Positions 8,223 to 17,963 of a stretch of 64,000 nt of DNA are shown piece by piece. Each line of letters starts with the position of its first letter. Position 1 is the stretch's first letter. The DNA lies in the NCBI GenBank assembly GCA_050953085.1, contig JBMNLX010000001.1, positions 1 to 64,000 on the forward strand. The letters are read 5' to 3'. The translations under genes and the position numbers were made by a program. Source of the stretch: UBA3946 sp002385755 (lineage in GTDB: Bacteria; Bacillota_I; Bacilli_A; ML615J-28; CAG-698). Under the pieces are notes generated by a model. The model saw only the letters and a list, made by a program, of their open reading frames with translations. It had not been told where the DNA came from and made no database searches.

Positions 8223-9272
8223 TTATAAATACACATGATGAACATACTTTGAACTCATCAGTTGCAATAACCCCGGGTAATTAACCCGGAAGGCGAGGAC
8301 GTCGCCGACCTTGAGATCGCCCGCCAGTTCCAATATGATGTGATCGCTGCTACCGCCGATCACTTCGTAATCTCCCAGGGGAATGAGGTTTTCGGGGTAG
8401 ACGTCCTGCTTACCGATCGCGAGGATTCCGCGCCGCATTGGTCCCTTGTCGACGATTTTCGGGATCTTGCCGAAGGAATCCATGAAGATGCTGCCAATCG
8501 GGTAACTTGGTTTTTCCTTGACCTCAATCAATTCCGCTTTCAGGATAAAGGCATCTTCATGAAGCCCCGCAAATCGTTTCCCGAACGCCGTTTCCCTGCC
8601 GAGGAACAACGCCTCGCCGATTCGCAAATTATTGATTCCTTCGGGGATTTGGTTCTTTTTAAGCAAATAGAGCGAAGAGGAGTTTCCGCCGGAGATGATT
8701 CTAAGTTTAATACCGAATCCGGTTTCGATTTTGTTTTTAATCGCGATCAATTCATTAAGATTATCCTGATCGGGTATTACGCCGCCGTAGCAGGTGAGGT
8801 TCGCGCCGATGCCGGTCAGTTCGATGTTTTCAAGAGCTAATATTTCGCGAATTAGACCCGAATAATCGTCCCGATAAAAGACGCCTTCCCTGAGGTCGCC
8901 CAAATCAAACATCAGGATGATCTTATGGACGGTATGAAGTTCTCTCGCGGCTTTGTTTAGGGCTTTAATCGTTTCGATTTCCGAATTCAAGGATAGATCG
9001 GCGGTCTCTACGACTCTTTCGGCTTCGCTAATCATTGGCAGGCGGAGCAGCATTTTCGGAAGTTCGATTCCTTTGAATAGCTCCAGATTCTCAAGCCGGG
9101 AATCCGCGATGTGGGAAAAGTCTAGGGAAGCCAGTCGCTCGACAATCTCCTTATTTCCCGCGAGAACCTTGGTGACGAGCGAGACGGATATTCCCTGCTC
9201 GCGGCATAAAGAGATGAGCCGACGCGCATTATCTTCCAGTTTTTCAAGATTTATCTCGATTTGCGGATACAT
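8223..9272 (-). CDS. orr: ornithine racemase
   Basis: A 349-residue fold-III PLP enzyme of the alanine-racemase family that converts L-ornithine to D-ornithine, the entry step of oxidative ornithine fermentation. The PLP lysine is Lys35 in SLVTKVLAGN; other family marks are HIADSRLENL, the MFDLGDLREG segment and SGGNSSSLYLL in the phosphate-binding region. Length is normal. It is the last gene of a seven-gene minus-strand operon, 2 bases after the reactivase gene, and the terminator at 8174-8209 follows. A divergent, broken copy lies at 735-1438. Specificity for ornithine is assigned from the operon, since alanine and ornithine racemases share the fold. Confidence 0.93.
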   Translation of the reverse strand: MYPQIEINLEKLEDNARRLISLCREQGISVSLVTKVLAGNKEIVERLASLDFSHIADSRLENLELFKGIELPKMLLRLPMISEAERVVETADLSLNSEIETIKALNKAARELHTVHKIILMFDLGDLREGVFYRDDYSGLIREILALENIELTGIGANLTCYGGVIPDQDNLNELIAIKNKIETGFGIKLRIISGGNSSSLYLLKKNQIPEGINNLRIGEALFLGRETAFGKRFAGLHEDAFILKAELIEVKEKPSYPIGSIFMDSFGKIPKIVDKGPMRRGILAIGKQDVYPENLIPLGDYEVIGGSSDHIILELAGDLKVGDVLAFRVNYPGLLQLMSSKYVHHVYL

Positions 9273-9274
9273 AT

Positions 9275-10645
9275 CTACTCCTCGGTCAGGCTGTTTTTCA
9301 GTAGTTTTAAAGCCGCTTCCTTATATTTTCGCGATAGAACCCCGGTCGCCGCCATGATGTAGTCGCTGTCGATAAGTATTTTTGCGGCAGAAGAAGGCTT
9401 TAAGGAATCGGGGTCGACACGGTCGAGCATGGCGCGGATGATATTTACCCGGTCGGGATGCCTTGTCAGGGCGCCGCCGGTTCCGATTACGTAAGCAATG
9501 CCGGTCAAGTCCTTGCCGGTCGCGGTTTTTGTTTTGCCGTGCGCGGTGAAGACCGAGGCGATTTTCCCGGCGTGCCGGGATACGGCGGCGTTCAGGCAGT
9601 AAGAAGCGAGTTCCTGCACAAGCGCCATGTGTCGCGGCGCGGGCAGCGGCGGTAAGGTATCGATAAGCGCTCCAAGTTCCGCCTCGTCAATCCTGAGCTT
9701 TCGCATCAGGTTACCCCTACCGATCGTATGCGCGACGTTGTTTTTATTTAGGTATAGCCCCAAATCGCCCTCGACCGTCCGCTTCGCGCGCGGTTCTGGA
9801 GATATGAGGATGCGCGCGATTTCGGGATTGTCCTCGGCGACGGAATGGACGTCGGTGGTGGCGCCGCCGATGTCGACGGTCATGACATTTCCCAAAGTCT
9901 CGCTTAAGAGCATCGTCGCTTCCATGACCGCTCCCGGCGTCGGCATAATCGCCTCGTTGACGATTTCTCGGATTTTCTCCATGCCGGGCGCCTTGGTGAT
10001 ATGTTTTTCGAACACTTCCTGTATGACCTCGCGAGCGGAAGCGACGTTTAAGACGTCGATTTTCGGATAAACATTTTCCGTAATGTATAAGAATTCTTCC
10101 TGCTCATATTCGCGGAATATTTCCCTGACTTCGTCGCGCGCCGCGATATTTCCGGCGAAGATGACCGGGATATTAAGCCTGAGCGAAGCGATGCCCCTCG
10201 CGTTTTCCACGGCCGTTTCCCGCTCCCCGTAATCAACGCCGCCCGCGATCATGATGATGTTGACGTTTCCGCTTTTGACTTTTTCAAGTTCGAAACGACC
10301 CAACCGCCCGGCGGTGATGTTCACGATGTTGGCGCCGGCGCCCAGGGCCGCTTCCTTGGCGGCCTTGACCGTCATGTCGTATACCAGCCCGTGAACGCTC
10401 ATTTTCAGCCCGCCGGCGGCGGAAGAAGTCGCGAAGAATTCGCCGTAGTCCAACTCCTCCGTTCCCAAGTAGCTTTTCAGGTCTTTAAGGGCGTTTTTCA
10501 AGCCAATCGTAACGTCGCCTTGGATGACGGTCGTTTCCGCCATGCCCTGGCCGAGGATCACGGGGTTATCGGTATGAATGTTGTGAAAGGCGGTAAGGAC
10601 GGTGGTGGTGCTGCCGATCTCGGCGACGATTACGTCGGTTTTCAT
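9275..10645 (-). CDS. GlmL/MutL-family ATPase, likely reactivase of ornithine aminomutase
   Basis: This 456-residue protein has an actin-like (ASKHA) ATPase start, AEIGSTTTVLTAF (residues 8-20), a second phosphate motif, TVDIGGATTDVHSV, and YVIGTGGALTRHP near the C terminus. The family includes MutL/GlmL, accessory proteins of glutamate mutase and other B12 aminomutases, thought to exchange damaged cobalamin. It overlaps the oraE start context by 4 bases and sits between oraE and orr, as in other ornithine-fermenting clusters. The role as OraSE reactivase is inference from family and position. A C-terminal remnant of a second copy is at 1442-1787. Confidence 0.88.
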   Translation of the reverse strand: MKTDVIVAEIGSTTTVLTAFHNIHTDNPVILGQGMAETTVIQGDVTIGLKNALKDLKSYLGTEELDYGEFFATSSAAGGLKMSVHGLVYDMTVKAAKEAALGAGANIVNITAGRLGRFELEKVKSGNVNIIMIAGGVDYGERETAVENARGIASLRLNIPVIFAGNIAARDEVREIFREYEQEEFLYITENVYPKIDVLNVASAREVIQEVFEKHITKAPGMEKIREIVNEAIMPTPGAVMEATMLLSETLGNVMTVDIGGATTDVHSVAEDNPEIARILISPEPRAKRTVEGDLGLYLNKNNVAHTIGRGNLMRKLRIDEAELGALIDTLPPLPAPRHMALVQELASYCLNAAVSRHAGKIASVFTAHGKTKTATGKDLTGIAYVIGTGGALTRHPDRVNIIRAMLDRVDPDSLKPSSAAKILIDSDYIMAATGVLSRKYKEAALKLLKNSLTEE

Positions 10646-12846
10646 AGTTTCAATAATTCCCTCTTTCTTTTCACCAAAAAAGTCGCTACGTGTTCGCCCT
10701 TGGCGCCGCGGCCGAACCCGGCGTCCACGCCCTGCTCCGCCGCAAGCTCCGGCGTGACTTGCGTGCCGCCGGCGATGATGATCACCCGGTCGCGGATGCC
10801 TTTTTCGACGGCGTAGTCGCTTAGCTTTTTCATGTTTTTATAGTGGATGTCGTTATGGGAGATGATCGTCGACATCAGAATCGCGTCGGCGTCGAGTTCG
10901 ATCGCCGCGTCCACGAGTTTTTCGACGGGGACGCTCGTGCCGAGATATTCGCAGGCGACGCCGTATTTTTCGATTCCGCCGTGCTTGATGTCGATAATCT
11001 CGCGCAGGCCGACGGAATGCTCGTCCTCGCCGACCGTCGCCGCCACGACCTTCAGCGGATGCTCGCGAACGAAGGCGCGGATCTCTTCGTCGCTTAATAC
11101 TTCCGGCGCGGGCGGGATTTTGAGAGCGCTTAAATCGACGGCGAATTCGCCGCGACCTTTGATTTGGATTCTTGTGGCTTCGGCATCGTGCAGGATCTCG
11201 CGATGGATCACCTCGACGTCGGAAAGGTTCATTTTCCGGCCAATCTCGCGGGCGGCGGCTTCCGCCTCCCTTATCGCGGCGGGAAGCGTGAAGTCGACGA
11301 CGACGGTGCCGTCGGCGAGCCATTCCGCCTCCGGCTTGATAAGAGTCGTCGCGCGATATTTTTCGTTTTCCGCAAGTCTTTGTTCGACGTTGTCTTCCGC
11401 GTCGAGTTCGTCGATGTATTGGATTTTGCTCCGGTCTTCAAAAGTTGAGCCGCCGATGAGCGCCGCCGGATTGGAAATCAGCTTTTTGTCGTATTGGGCG
11501 ACGTTGTTATAGCCGAAATGGGCGGTCACCGGCGCGAGATAATCGGCGTCGCGCTTGTATACCGTGCCGGCGCCGATTCCGCCGGTGATTTTCCGGCTGA
11601 TGCCGTCGCCGCTTCTTTCCGGGTAGATTCCCGAATCGATAAAGAAACCCGCCTCGACGGCGCTAAAATAGCCGCCGGCTTCAAGCATTTCCTCGAGGAA
11701 GAGGACGGCGCGTTCTTTTAACTCCCTGACCTTTTCCTTCATGTATCCGTCCTTTCGGACCTCGACGAGCTCCTTCAGGCCGTCAAGACCGAGAAGGGCC
11801 TGTTTCGCCGTGTCGCAGGCTTCGATATTGTACATGTGCCAGGGGACGTTCCGCCCCTCGTCGGGGGTGATCGTCGACTGGATGTCGGCCGAAGTGAGTT
11901 TTGAAATCAAAAGGTTCAATACATGCGTCACCGTCGCTTCCCGTGGAGAAGAGGAGATGTATTTGGTGTTCATCTGGGCGCGGATTTTGAAATCCGCGAA
12001 AAAGTCGCGGAGGGCGACGGCGTAAGGAAGGTTGATTTTCAAATCCGGGGCGGGCGGGGCCGCCGGCGGGACCGTGGATAAGGCGATTAGTTCGCGCTTC
12101 ATCCCGCACGCAAGCGAAAACGCGCAGTTGATCGCGTGTTGGACCAAGAGCTCGGGCATTACTTTCCACGCCACGAGCGCCGTCGCGTTGGCGTTATGGG
12201 CGCCGTCGATCTGGAGCATTCCGGCCCAGGCCATGATCTTTTTCGATTCCGCCGCGTCCACAAACGACCTAAACATGTTGATGTTCCGGTAAAGGACGTT
12301 ATACTGCGGGTCCTGGTGCGCCCCGTTTACCCCCTCTTCCGCAAACATCACGGCAATCTCAGGCCCGGCGATGCCGGACACGTAGGAATGATAGTTGATC
12401 GGTCGGCCGACTTCGTCCTCGATGAAGTCGAGGGCCTTGCGCTGGGCCCGGACTTGCTTGCGCGTAATCGGGATTCCGCCCGTGCCCTGGGGCGTGCCCT
12501 CGATTAGGCCGTCAAAGTGGGATTGGCCGGCGGTGCGGATCACCATGATATGGTCGGCGCCGTGCCACGCCGCCATCCGCATCCGCCTGATATCGTCTTC
12601 GAACCTTCCCGAGGCGATCTCGGTCGTAATCGTCTGGATCGGTTCTGGGTTGATGTTTCCGAAGTATTTGGCGGCGGGGAGAGGAACGCCCTTTTCGAGC
12701 GGTTTGGAAACGTCGGAATAATGATAACCGCCCGCCTCGTAGTCTCCCGCCTTTTCCCGCCAAACCCAGCCGCGGCGCTTGGGGACGTAGTTTTCAAGGT
12801 TTTCGAGGATTTTTTTGATGTCGAGTTTTCCGCTCTTGTCTAACAT
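10642..12846 (-). CDS. oraE: D-ornithine 4,5-aminomutase, large subunit
   Basis: A 734-residue adenosylcobalamin- and PLP-dependent subunit that, with OraS, moves the amino group of D-ornithine from C5 to C4, giving 2,4-diaminopentanoate. The catalytic barrel forms most of the protein; the C-terminal Rossmann domain (about 600-734) binds B12. DEHSVG carries the cobalt-ligand His610 (DxHxxG), and Lys621, eleven residues later in IIDIKHGG, corresponds to the PLP Schiff-base lysine (His618/Lys629 spacing in the Clostridium sticklandii enzyme). IIAGGTQVTPEL is the usual B12-tail motif. Length is as in relatives. It overlaps oraS by 7 bases and the reactivase gene by 4. Confidence 0.96.
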   Translation of the reverse strand: MLDKSGKLDIKKILENLENYVPKRRGWVWREKAGDYEAGGYHYSDVSKPLEKGVPLPAAKYFGNINPEPIQTITTEIASGRFEDDIRRMRMAAWHGADHIMVIRTAGQSHFDGLIEGTPQGTGGIPITRKQVRAQRKALDFIEDEVGRPINYHSYVSGIAGPEIAVMFAEEGVNGAHQDPQYNVLYRNINMFRSFVDAAESKKIMAWAGMLQIDGAHNANATALVAWKVMPELLVQHAINCAFSLACGMKRELIALSTVPPAAPPAPDLKINLPYAVALRDFFADFKIRAQMNTKYISSSPREATVTHVLNLLISKLTSADIQSTITPDEGRNVPWHMYNIEACDTAKQALLGLDGLKELVEVRKDGYMKEKVRELKERAVLFLEEMLEAGGYFSAVEAGFFIDSGIYPERSGDGISRKITGGIGAGTVYKRDADYLAPVTAHFGYNNVAQYDKKLISNPAALIGGSTFEDRSKIQYIDELDAEDNVEQRLAENEKYRATTLIKPEAEWLADGTVVVDFTLPAAIREAEAAAREIGRKMNLSDVEVIHREILHDAEATRIQIKGRGEFAVDLSALKIPPAPEVLSDEEIRAFVREHPLKVVAATVGEDEHSVGLREIIDIKHGGIEKYGVACEYLGTSVPVEKLVDAAIELDADAILMSTIISHNDIHYKNMKKLSDYAVEKGIRDRVIIIAGGTQVTPELAAEQGVDAGFGRGAKGEHVATFLVKRKRELLKL

Positions 12847-13220
12847 GACCTCACCCCGAAACTTTCCTTGACGCGCTCCCAGCCTACGTCGTTAAGAAGT
12901 TTGAGCCCTGCGGTTCTGATGTCAATCTCCTCGAGGCGGGAAAGCCGGTAGACGACGTGACCAGCGCCTTTTCCCATCAAGTTATGGGCGATCACCTTCT
13001 CGACGAGCGCTTTTGCTTCGAGACTGGAGAAACCCATCCGTAAAAGCACGCTCCGCTCGATCGAGGGGCTCGTGTACTCCCTGGCCAGTCCGATTAACGG
13101 CGCGACCGCGCGCTCGGCGAGTTGCCAGAAATATTTCCTTAGCTCCTCATCGCTCATCGCCTCGAGATGCTTTCTTCTATCCCGAAAATCGTCGGGACGG
13201 GCGTTGGTTTTATTCGTCAC
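12840..13220 (-). CDS. oraS: D-ornithine 4,5-aminomutase, small subunit
   Basis: A 126-residue protein of the normal OraS length (about 120). It starts with a charged helix (RPDDFRDRRKHLEAMSDEEL) and contains SPSIERSVLLRMGFSSLEAK and the segment GAGHVVYRLSR. In the known enzyme OraS forms a heterodimer with OraE and is needed for activity. The gene overlaps ortB by 4 bases upstream and oraE by 7 bases downstream, which fits equimolar, coupled synthesis of the two subunits. Confidence 0.93.
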   Translation of the reverse strand: MTNKTNARPDDFRDRRKHLEAMSDEELRKYFWQLAERAVAPLIGLAREYTSPSIERSVLLRMGFSSLEAKALVEKVIAHNLMGKGAGHVVYRLSRLEEIDIRTAGLKLLNDVGWERVKESFGVRSC

Positions 13221-14641
13221 GACACTTTGCCTCCAATCCTAACTTTCATTTCCTCAAGTATATCTCTCACAAAATCCTCGCCGGCGTTCGTCTCCGCCGT
13301 CAAGAATTCCAGGTCCTCATCGGTAATCCGCCTCAGACCCTTGACCTGGTTCTCGATCCTTCGCCTTCGCATGTAATCCAAATCCAGATCGAAGGCCTCG
13401 ATCATCCAAGGCTCTTCCGGGAGGACGATATCGCGACCGGGAACTTCCGTCCGCGGGTCGCCGAAACGAACGTCGATGCCCTGGCTTCTCGCGAAGGAAA
13501 GCTGGGCTTGGTGGTGCTTGCCGGCGCCGGTGTATTCCGTCTCCTGGACGACGATGATCTTGTCCTCGGGAAGGCTTCGCGCCAGGCTGAAGGCCGCGGC
13601 GAGCGAGGTGTTCCCGGCCGGGCCGCGCTCGATTCCCTCGAGGGCGACGAGCGCCTCGGTAATGTAGAAGACCTCGCCCTGGCGGACGGTGACGTAGCGG
13701 TCGATATAGCGGAGCGGCCGGGCCGCGGAACGGGGGACGTCGCTTCGGTCGGGGTTGGTCATAAAGGGGACGCCGAACCCGGTATGGCCGGTGGTGAAAC
13801 TTTTCCGGTTAAAGTCATGATCGCTCGCCATGTGGAGCCCCGCAAGGTTCACGCTCGCGCCGACAATTTCAATCTTTTCTTTCGTCGCGCGCATAACGCC
13901 CCGCGCCGTGCCCGTGAGGTTCCCGCCGCCGGCGTTGGTGCAGATAATCATGTCGGGAAGGCGCCCGGTAAGCCTGAGCGCGTCCTCGACGATCTCGTAT
14001 CCCAGGGTTTCGATTCCGAGAATGCTGTAGGGCGTGTATAGCGAGGCGTTAAAGTATCCGGTTTCCTCAAGCAAGAGCAGGAACTTATAAAAGAGCTCGG
14101 GCCCGACGCTTAATTGGACGACCTCGGCGCCATAAGCCTCGCAAGCCCGCGCTTTTTCGATGATTTCCGGCTGGCCGACGCCGCGGGAGTCGTAGCATTC
14201 CTGGACGACGATCGCTTTAAGGCCGTGTTTGGCGGCTTGGGAGGCGACCGCCGCCCCGTAGTTCCCGCTGGTCGCGGTGACGACGCCGGCGTAGCCCATC
14301 TTTTTCGCATGATAGACGGAAAGCGACGCCCTCCGAGCCTTGAAACTCCCGGAATCGTTTAAGGCTTCGTCCTTAATAAAGATCCGGGCGCCGTAACCGG
14401 GGGGCGATGATGCCCGGACGAGGCGGGTAAAGTTTTTTAGTTCCTTTAAAGGCGTCCCGCCGACGCCCGAGGCGCGCTGGATGGCGATAACCTCGTCAAG
14501 GGAATATCCCGCGTCTCGCATCAGCGCCTCGTAATCAAAACCGATCGCGCCATTTTCGTATTTGCGGTAATCGATTCCCACCGATTTGAGCATGATTTCG
14601 TTGCGTCTTGACATTACCGCGCGATATGAATTATCTCTCAT
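13217..14641 (-). CDS. ortB: 2-amino-4-oxopentanoate thiolase, PLP subunit
   Basis: This 474-residue protein has the fold-II PLP domain of threonine-synthase-like enzymes. Lys101 in NDSGSFKARRAS is the Schiff-base lysine, ATSGNYGAAVA is the phosphate or asparagine loop, and NAGGGNLTGTA is the glycine-rich PLP-phosphate site. With OrtA it cleaves 2-amino-4-oxopentanoate with CoA, giving acetyl-CoA and D-alanine. It follows ortA with an 11-base overlap and precedes oraS with a 4-base overlap. Everything expected for the family is present. Confidence 0.94.
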   Translation of the reverse strand: MRDNSYRAVMSRRNEIMLKSVGIDYRKYENGAIGFDYEALMRDAGYSLDEVIAIQRASGVGGTPLKELKNFTRLVRASSPPGYGARIFIKDEALNDSGSFKARRASLSVYHAKKMGYAGVVTATSGNYGAAVASQAAKHGLKAIVVQECYDSRGVGQPEIIEKARACEAYGAEVVQLSVGPELFYKFLLLLEETGYFNASLYTPYSILGIETLGYEIVEDALRLTGRLPDMIICTNAGGGNLTGTARGVMRATKEKIEIVGASVNLAGLHMASDHDFNRKSFTTGHTGFGVPFMTNPDRSDVPRSAARPLRYIDRYVTVRQGEVFYITEALVALEGIERGPAGNTSLAAAFSLARSLPEDKIIVVQETEYTGAGKHHQAQLSFARSQGIDVRFGDPRTEVPGRDIVLPEEPWMIEAFDLDLDYMRRRRIENQVKGLRRITDEDLEFLTAETNAGEDFVRDILEEMKVRIGGKVS

Positions 14642-14939
14642 TTTCGAAGACGATTCCTTTCGCCTTTTTGTTTATCTCCAATAGCTCGGGAACGAAGTCG
14701 CCGTAATCGTGCTTATAGGCGGGGTTTGCCGAAACAAGCGTCCCTTTCTCGAGCCGGCCGGTGATCGTCTCGATCGCGACCTCGTCGCCCAAGGCGGCGT
14801 CTTCCAAAAGAAAACCTTTGACCCACATAATTAGGGGGACGTTTTTACTGTCGGCGGGGATATTTTCGGCGCGCTCTTCCGGCGCGAGGATTATTTTCTT
14901 GATTTGTACCCAAGCCCCTTTTTTAATCACAAAAATCAC
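14631..14939 (-). CDS. ortA: 2-amino-4-oxopentanoate thiolase, small subunit
   Basis: A 102-residue protein of the size and position of OrtA, the small partner of OrtB. It has WVQIKKIILAPEERAENIP near the start, WVKGFLLEDA in the middle, and ends GDFVPELLEINKKAKGI. It overlaps ord by 17 bases and ortB by 11. The assignment rests on these conserved segments and on gene order (ord-ortA-ortB), which is standard in ornithine fermenters. Confidence 0.92.
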   Translation of the reverse strand: MIFVIKKGAWVQIKKIILAPEERAENIPADSKNVPLIMWVKGFLLEDAALGDEVAIETITGRLEKGTLVSANPAYKHDYGDFVPELLEINKKAKGIVFENER

Positions 14940-15990
14940 CTCGATTAATCATTTTCCTGACGTCCCCCATAATCGCCCGCGGCGCCGGGAGGTCGGTCAT
15001 AAGTTTTAGGCCCGGCGAGGCGTTGATAACGTGGGGGATCATATTAACGCAGACGGCGATCGTGCCGATTCCGCCGTCGACTTCGGGGACGATCGACATG
15101 TTGATCGCGGGGTCGCCCGTGAGTTTGATATAGTCGCCGGTCTTGACTCCCTCGAGTTCCGGCTCGATTTGTTGGGGATGGACAAGGTCGATAAACGGTT
15201 TCCCGCCGACCGTGGCCCTGGCCGTCATCGCGCAACCAGCGACATATCCCGGCTTCACGACGGCGTGGCGGGTTTTCCGCTCGACTTTCGAGACGATCGG
15301 TTTCATCTTTTGGCTGAACTCGTCGATTTCCAGGCCCAGGGCATGGGCGATGAGCGTCGCCGACTCGAGGAAGCCGACATGGCCGGCGAGACGGCCATCC
15401 TTCATTTTCTGATTGAACTCCTCGACCGAGAGGCCGACGCCCTGTTCCTCCATTACCGTTTTCCCGAACGGGGAAAGGGAATTAATTCTTTCGACCTTGA
15501 TTTCCCGGACGTCGCTCATTGCTCCGGTCAGGAAGAGGACGAGAAGATCCATCATCATTCCCGGGTTAATCCCCGCTCCCAAAACGGCGACGCCGTTTTC
15601 CTTGGCGCGGCGGTCCATCTCCGCGGCGAGGTCGGGATGTCTCGCGGCGGGGTAGACCATCTCCTCGGCCGTCGAGATGCAGTTGATTTTGTTCTCAAGC
15701 AAATACTTTATTTTCGGGTAAGCCCTCGCGGTGAAGGAATCGGTCGCGAGCAGGCACACGTCGATTTTTTTCCCTTTAATAGCGTCGTTAATATCCGCTT
15801 GGACGACGCAATCGGGATGGCTTTCCCGGTCGATATCAAGAAGCGCAAAAACGCTTTTGTTTACGAAGTCGGGACGGTTGTCACAGACGGCGGCGATTTC
15901 GAACCCCTTTTTGGCAAGAATCATCCTGGCCATGCCGGAGCCCATGGCGCCGAAACCCCATATCGCGACCTTTACTTTTTCCGTTCTCAT
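14923..15990 (-). CDS. ord: 2,4-diaminopentanoate dehydrogenase
   Basis: A 355-residue NAD(P)-dependent oxidoreductase that deaminates 2,4-diaminopentanoate to 2-amino-4-oxopentanoate. The Rossmann loop is GFGAMGSGMA (residues 12-21), and the dihydrodipicolinate-reductase-like C-terminal domain includes GAGINPGMMMDLL. It is the first gene of the operon, starting at ATG 15990 behind an ideal AGGAGG. The following genes overlap one another, so the whole pathway (Orr, OraSE, Ord, OrtAB and reactivase) is made from one transcript. No ornithine transporter gene is attached in this window. Confidence 0.93.
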   Translation of the reverse strand: MRTEKVKVAIWGFGAMGSGMARMILAKKGFEIAAVCDNRPDFVNKSVFALLDIDRESHPDCVVQADINDAIKGKKIDVCLLATDSFTARAYPKIKYLLENKINCISTAEEMVYPAARHPDLAAEMDRRAKENGVAVLGAGINPGMMMDLLVLFLTGAMSDVREIKVERINSLSPFGKTVMEEQGVGLSVEEFNQKMKDGRLAGHVGFLESATLIAHALGLEIDEFSQKMKPIVSKVERKTRHAVVKPGYVAGCAMTARATVGGKPFIDLVHPQQIEPELEGVKTGDYIKLTGDPAINMSIVPEVDGGIGTIAVCVNMIPHVINASPGLKLMTDLPAPRAIMGDVRKMINRGDFCD

Positions 15991-16221
15991 TTTACCTCCT
16001 TTATTCTTACGCTAATATTATTCTATCATAATTTGGGAAACATTCCTAGAATATTTATCATGGCGTCAAACGAAAGATAAGGTTTAAGGATAAAAAGAAG
16101 CCAAAGATTATAAAAACTTTTAGTTTTAAGTGGTATTATGCTTGTTTTGCGCGTTCGAAATAAAATGATATCGGAAAGAAAATGAGCGCCGATATCACGT
16201 TTTCTTTACTCTGAAAATATC
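15991..16221. other. divergent intergenic region
   Basis: This region separates the ornithine operon (minus) from the LRR protein gene (plus) and should hold the ornithine-operon promoter. AT-rich segments such as TATGAT and TAGAAT read on the minus strand at about 16015-16030 could be its -10, but I see no convincing -35. No gene is supported here. Confidence 0.35.
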
Positions 16222-16250
16222 TTGAAAAGGGTAACCTTTATTGGTAAAAT
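16222..16250 (+). promoter_or_regulatory. promoter of the LRR protein gene
   Basis: TTGAAA at 16222-16227, a 17-base spacer and TAAAAT at 16245-16250. The core ATTGGTAAAATATAAT recurs in the promoter at 18313-18341 with the same geometry. Confidence 0.55.
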
Positions 16251-16333
16251 ATAATAGGCGGTAAGGGGAGGAAAAGAATTGCTTAAACACGCGATTGGAG
16301 TTACCGCCAATATGATTGGAGATAATTATTGAT

Positions 16334-17758
16334 ATGAGAAGTATTAACGCGAAAGCGCTAAGCGGGAAGGCATTATTCATCTTTTTGCTTTTTGTTGTTT
16401 TTTTGCTTGCCTTACGACCGGCGAAAATCGACGAGCCGCTGACGGAGTTAATTCCGCACAGATACTATAACTTTCAAGCCATAAATGAAAAAGAGGGGAT
16501 AATTGTTGATTTTTACGGGCCTTGCGTCGGTTCGAAATTAAAAATCCCCGCGACGATCGAGGGGAAGAAGGTCGTAGGAATCGGCGCTCGCGCTTTTGCT
16601 TATAACTTCAAATGGCACGAGCATATAACCGAAGTTGAGATTCCCGCGACCGTGAGAGAAATTAACGAATATGCTTTTGAGGACAATATCTATTTGGAGA
16701 AAGTGACGTTTGCGGGAGGGAGCGAGCTGGATACGATTTACGAAGGGGCTTTCGCCGGGAACGCTGCGCTTTCTTCGATTGACCTGCCGCCATCGCTTCG
16801 CGCGATTGAGACGGGAGTTTTCGCGGGGGCGGAAAACTTGACCGAAATTGACATCAAAAACGTTCAATATATCGCCGACGAAGCCTTTCTCGGAAGCGCC
16901 ATTACCAATATCATAACCGACGATAACGAAATATATCGTTTCGCCGACGGCTTGTTGATTGAAAACGGCGATCGTTTGCTTTACGCCGCGCCCGATTTGG
17001 TTGAGGTCACGGTTCCGTACGGCGTTATTTATACGGCAAACAGGGTGTTTTATAATCATCCCCGCTTGGAGAAAATTAATTTAAATCAGGTCGCTTATAT
17101 CGGCTATGAGGCTTTTGCCAATGCGCGGGTATTGCGGGAAGTTGAAGGTGACGCGGTTAAATGTGCCAATAAGCAGGATTTCTCCGGCGCGCCTTGGAGC
17201 GAGACATGGGGAGAAGTTGTGATTTTAGGAAAGACGCTTTTAAGTTACGCCGGCGCGGACGAAACTTACGTCGCGCCGGACCATGTCGTGCGCGTCGGTC
17301 ATTCGGCTTTCGCGAGCGCGACTTTGAAGAGAATCGTGCTGCCGGCTCCGACGGATGATATCGGAAGTTACGCTTTCGCTGGGTGTGGAAATCTTAAGGA
17401 AGTAATTCTTCATAACACCGGTCACGTGTTTATCAGCAGCGAAGTTTTCGGGGATAACGAGAACGCGAAATTATATGTCCCAAAGATCGCGTATGAAACA
17501 TATGCACGGAACGTTTTATTTTCCGAATATCTCGATCGCTTGCAAATAAAAAATGTCCGGACGGATTTTTTTGATCCGGAAGGCGTCCATTTGGAAACCG
17601 TCGAGATACCGTTTTACTCGCATTTGTGGCATGTCGACGTCGCGCATCAATACCCGTCCTGGAAAGTCGAGGCTCTAGACAAGTTTTACAGCAAAGACGA
17701 TTATTTTATGGAGTATGATGATGCGGTTACCTTGATCGCGGCGGCGGAAGAAAATTAG
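16334..17758 (+). CDS. BspA-type leucine-rich-repeat surface protein
   Basis: I start at ATG 16334, 10 bases after GGAGAT (a TTG start at 16316 is possible). The product of about 474 residues has an N-terminal membrane anchor (ALFIFLLFVVFLLAL) and then serial LRR_5 (BspA/TpLRR) repeats, each of the kind IGARAFAYN...ITEVEIPATVREI, through about residue 370. The repeats include Y-E-G-A-F-A-G-N-A-A-L and YAFAGCGNLKEVIL. Such proteins are usually displayed on the cell surface and bind host or community ligands. It stands alone between two AT-rich intergenic regions. Substrate and role unknown. Confidence 0.8.
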   Translation: MRSINAKALSGKALFIFLLFVVFLLALRPAKIDEPLTELIPHRYYNFQAINEKEGIIVDFYGPCVGSKLKIPATIEGKKVVGIGARAFAYNFKWHEHITEVEIPATVREINEYAFEDNIYLEKVTFAGGSELDTIYEGAFAGNAALSSIDLPPSLRAIETGVFAGAENLTEIDIKNVQYIADEAFLGSAITNIITDDNEIYRFADGLLIENGDRLLYAAPDLVEVTVPYGVIYTANRVFYNHPRLEKINLNQVAYIGYEAFANARVLREVEGDAVKCANKQDFSGAPWSETWGEVVILGKTLLSYAGADETYVAPDHVVRVGHSAFASATLKRIVLPAPTDDIGSYAFAGCGNLKEVILHNTGHVFISSEVFGDNENAKLYVPKIAYETYARNVLFSEYLDRLQIKNVRTDFFDPEGVHLETVEIPFYSHLWHVDVAHQYPSWKVEALDKFYSKDDYFMEYDDAVTLIAAAEEN

Positions 17759-17963
17759 GAGTTATGCTCGTGTCGAATAATCGGTTTTTTCGGGCGCGAT
17801 TATATGTGAAAAACGCCTGGTCAACTGCAAACGCTTAAGTATCCGAACTTTTAATAAATATGGGGATGGCAAGAAAATGCTTTCCATCCTTTAAACGCCT
17901 ACCGGGCCGCGCGTTTCATCCTCCCCGTAAAACATTTGCGTTTCAAAAAGCAACCAAAAACAG
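17759..17963. other. intergenic, no supported gene
   Basis: A possible 24-codon reading from ATG 17764, behind TTAGGAG, is too short to judge. A weak hairpin (GGATGG at about 17871, CCATCC at about 17888, then TTT) may terminate the LRR transcript. Confidence 0.3.

Noticed and set aside
10391..14041. Many plus-strand open frames of 100-340 codons opposite the ornithine operon
   Set aside because: They mirror the codon structure of the minus-strand genes, have Arg/Ser/Ala-rich, low-complexity products and no ribosome sites.
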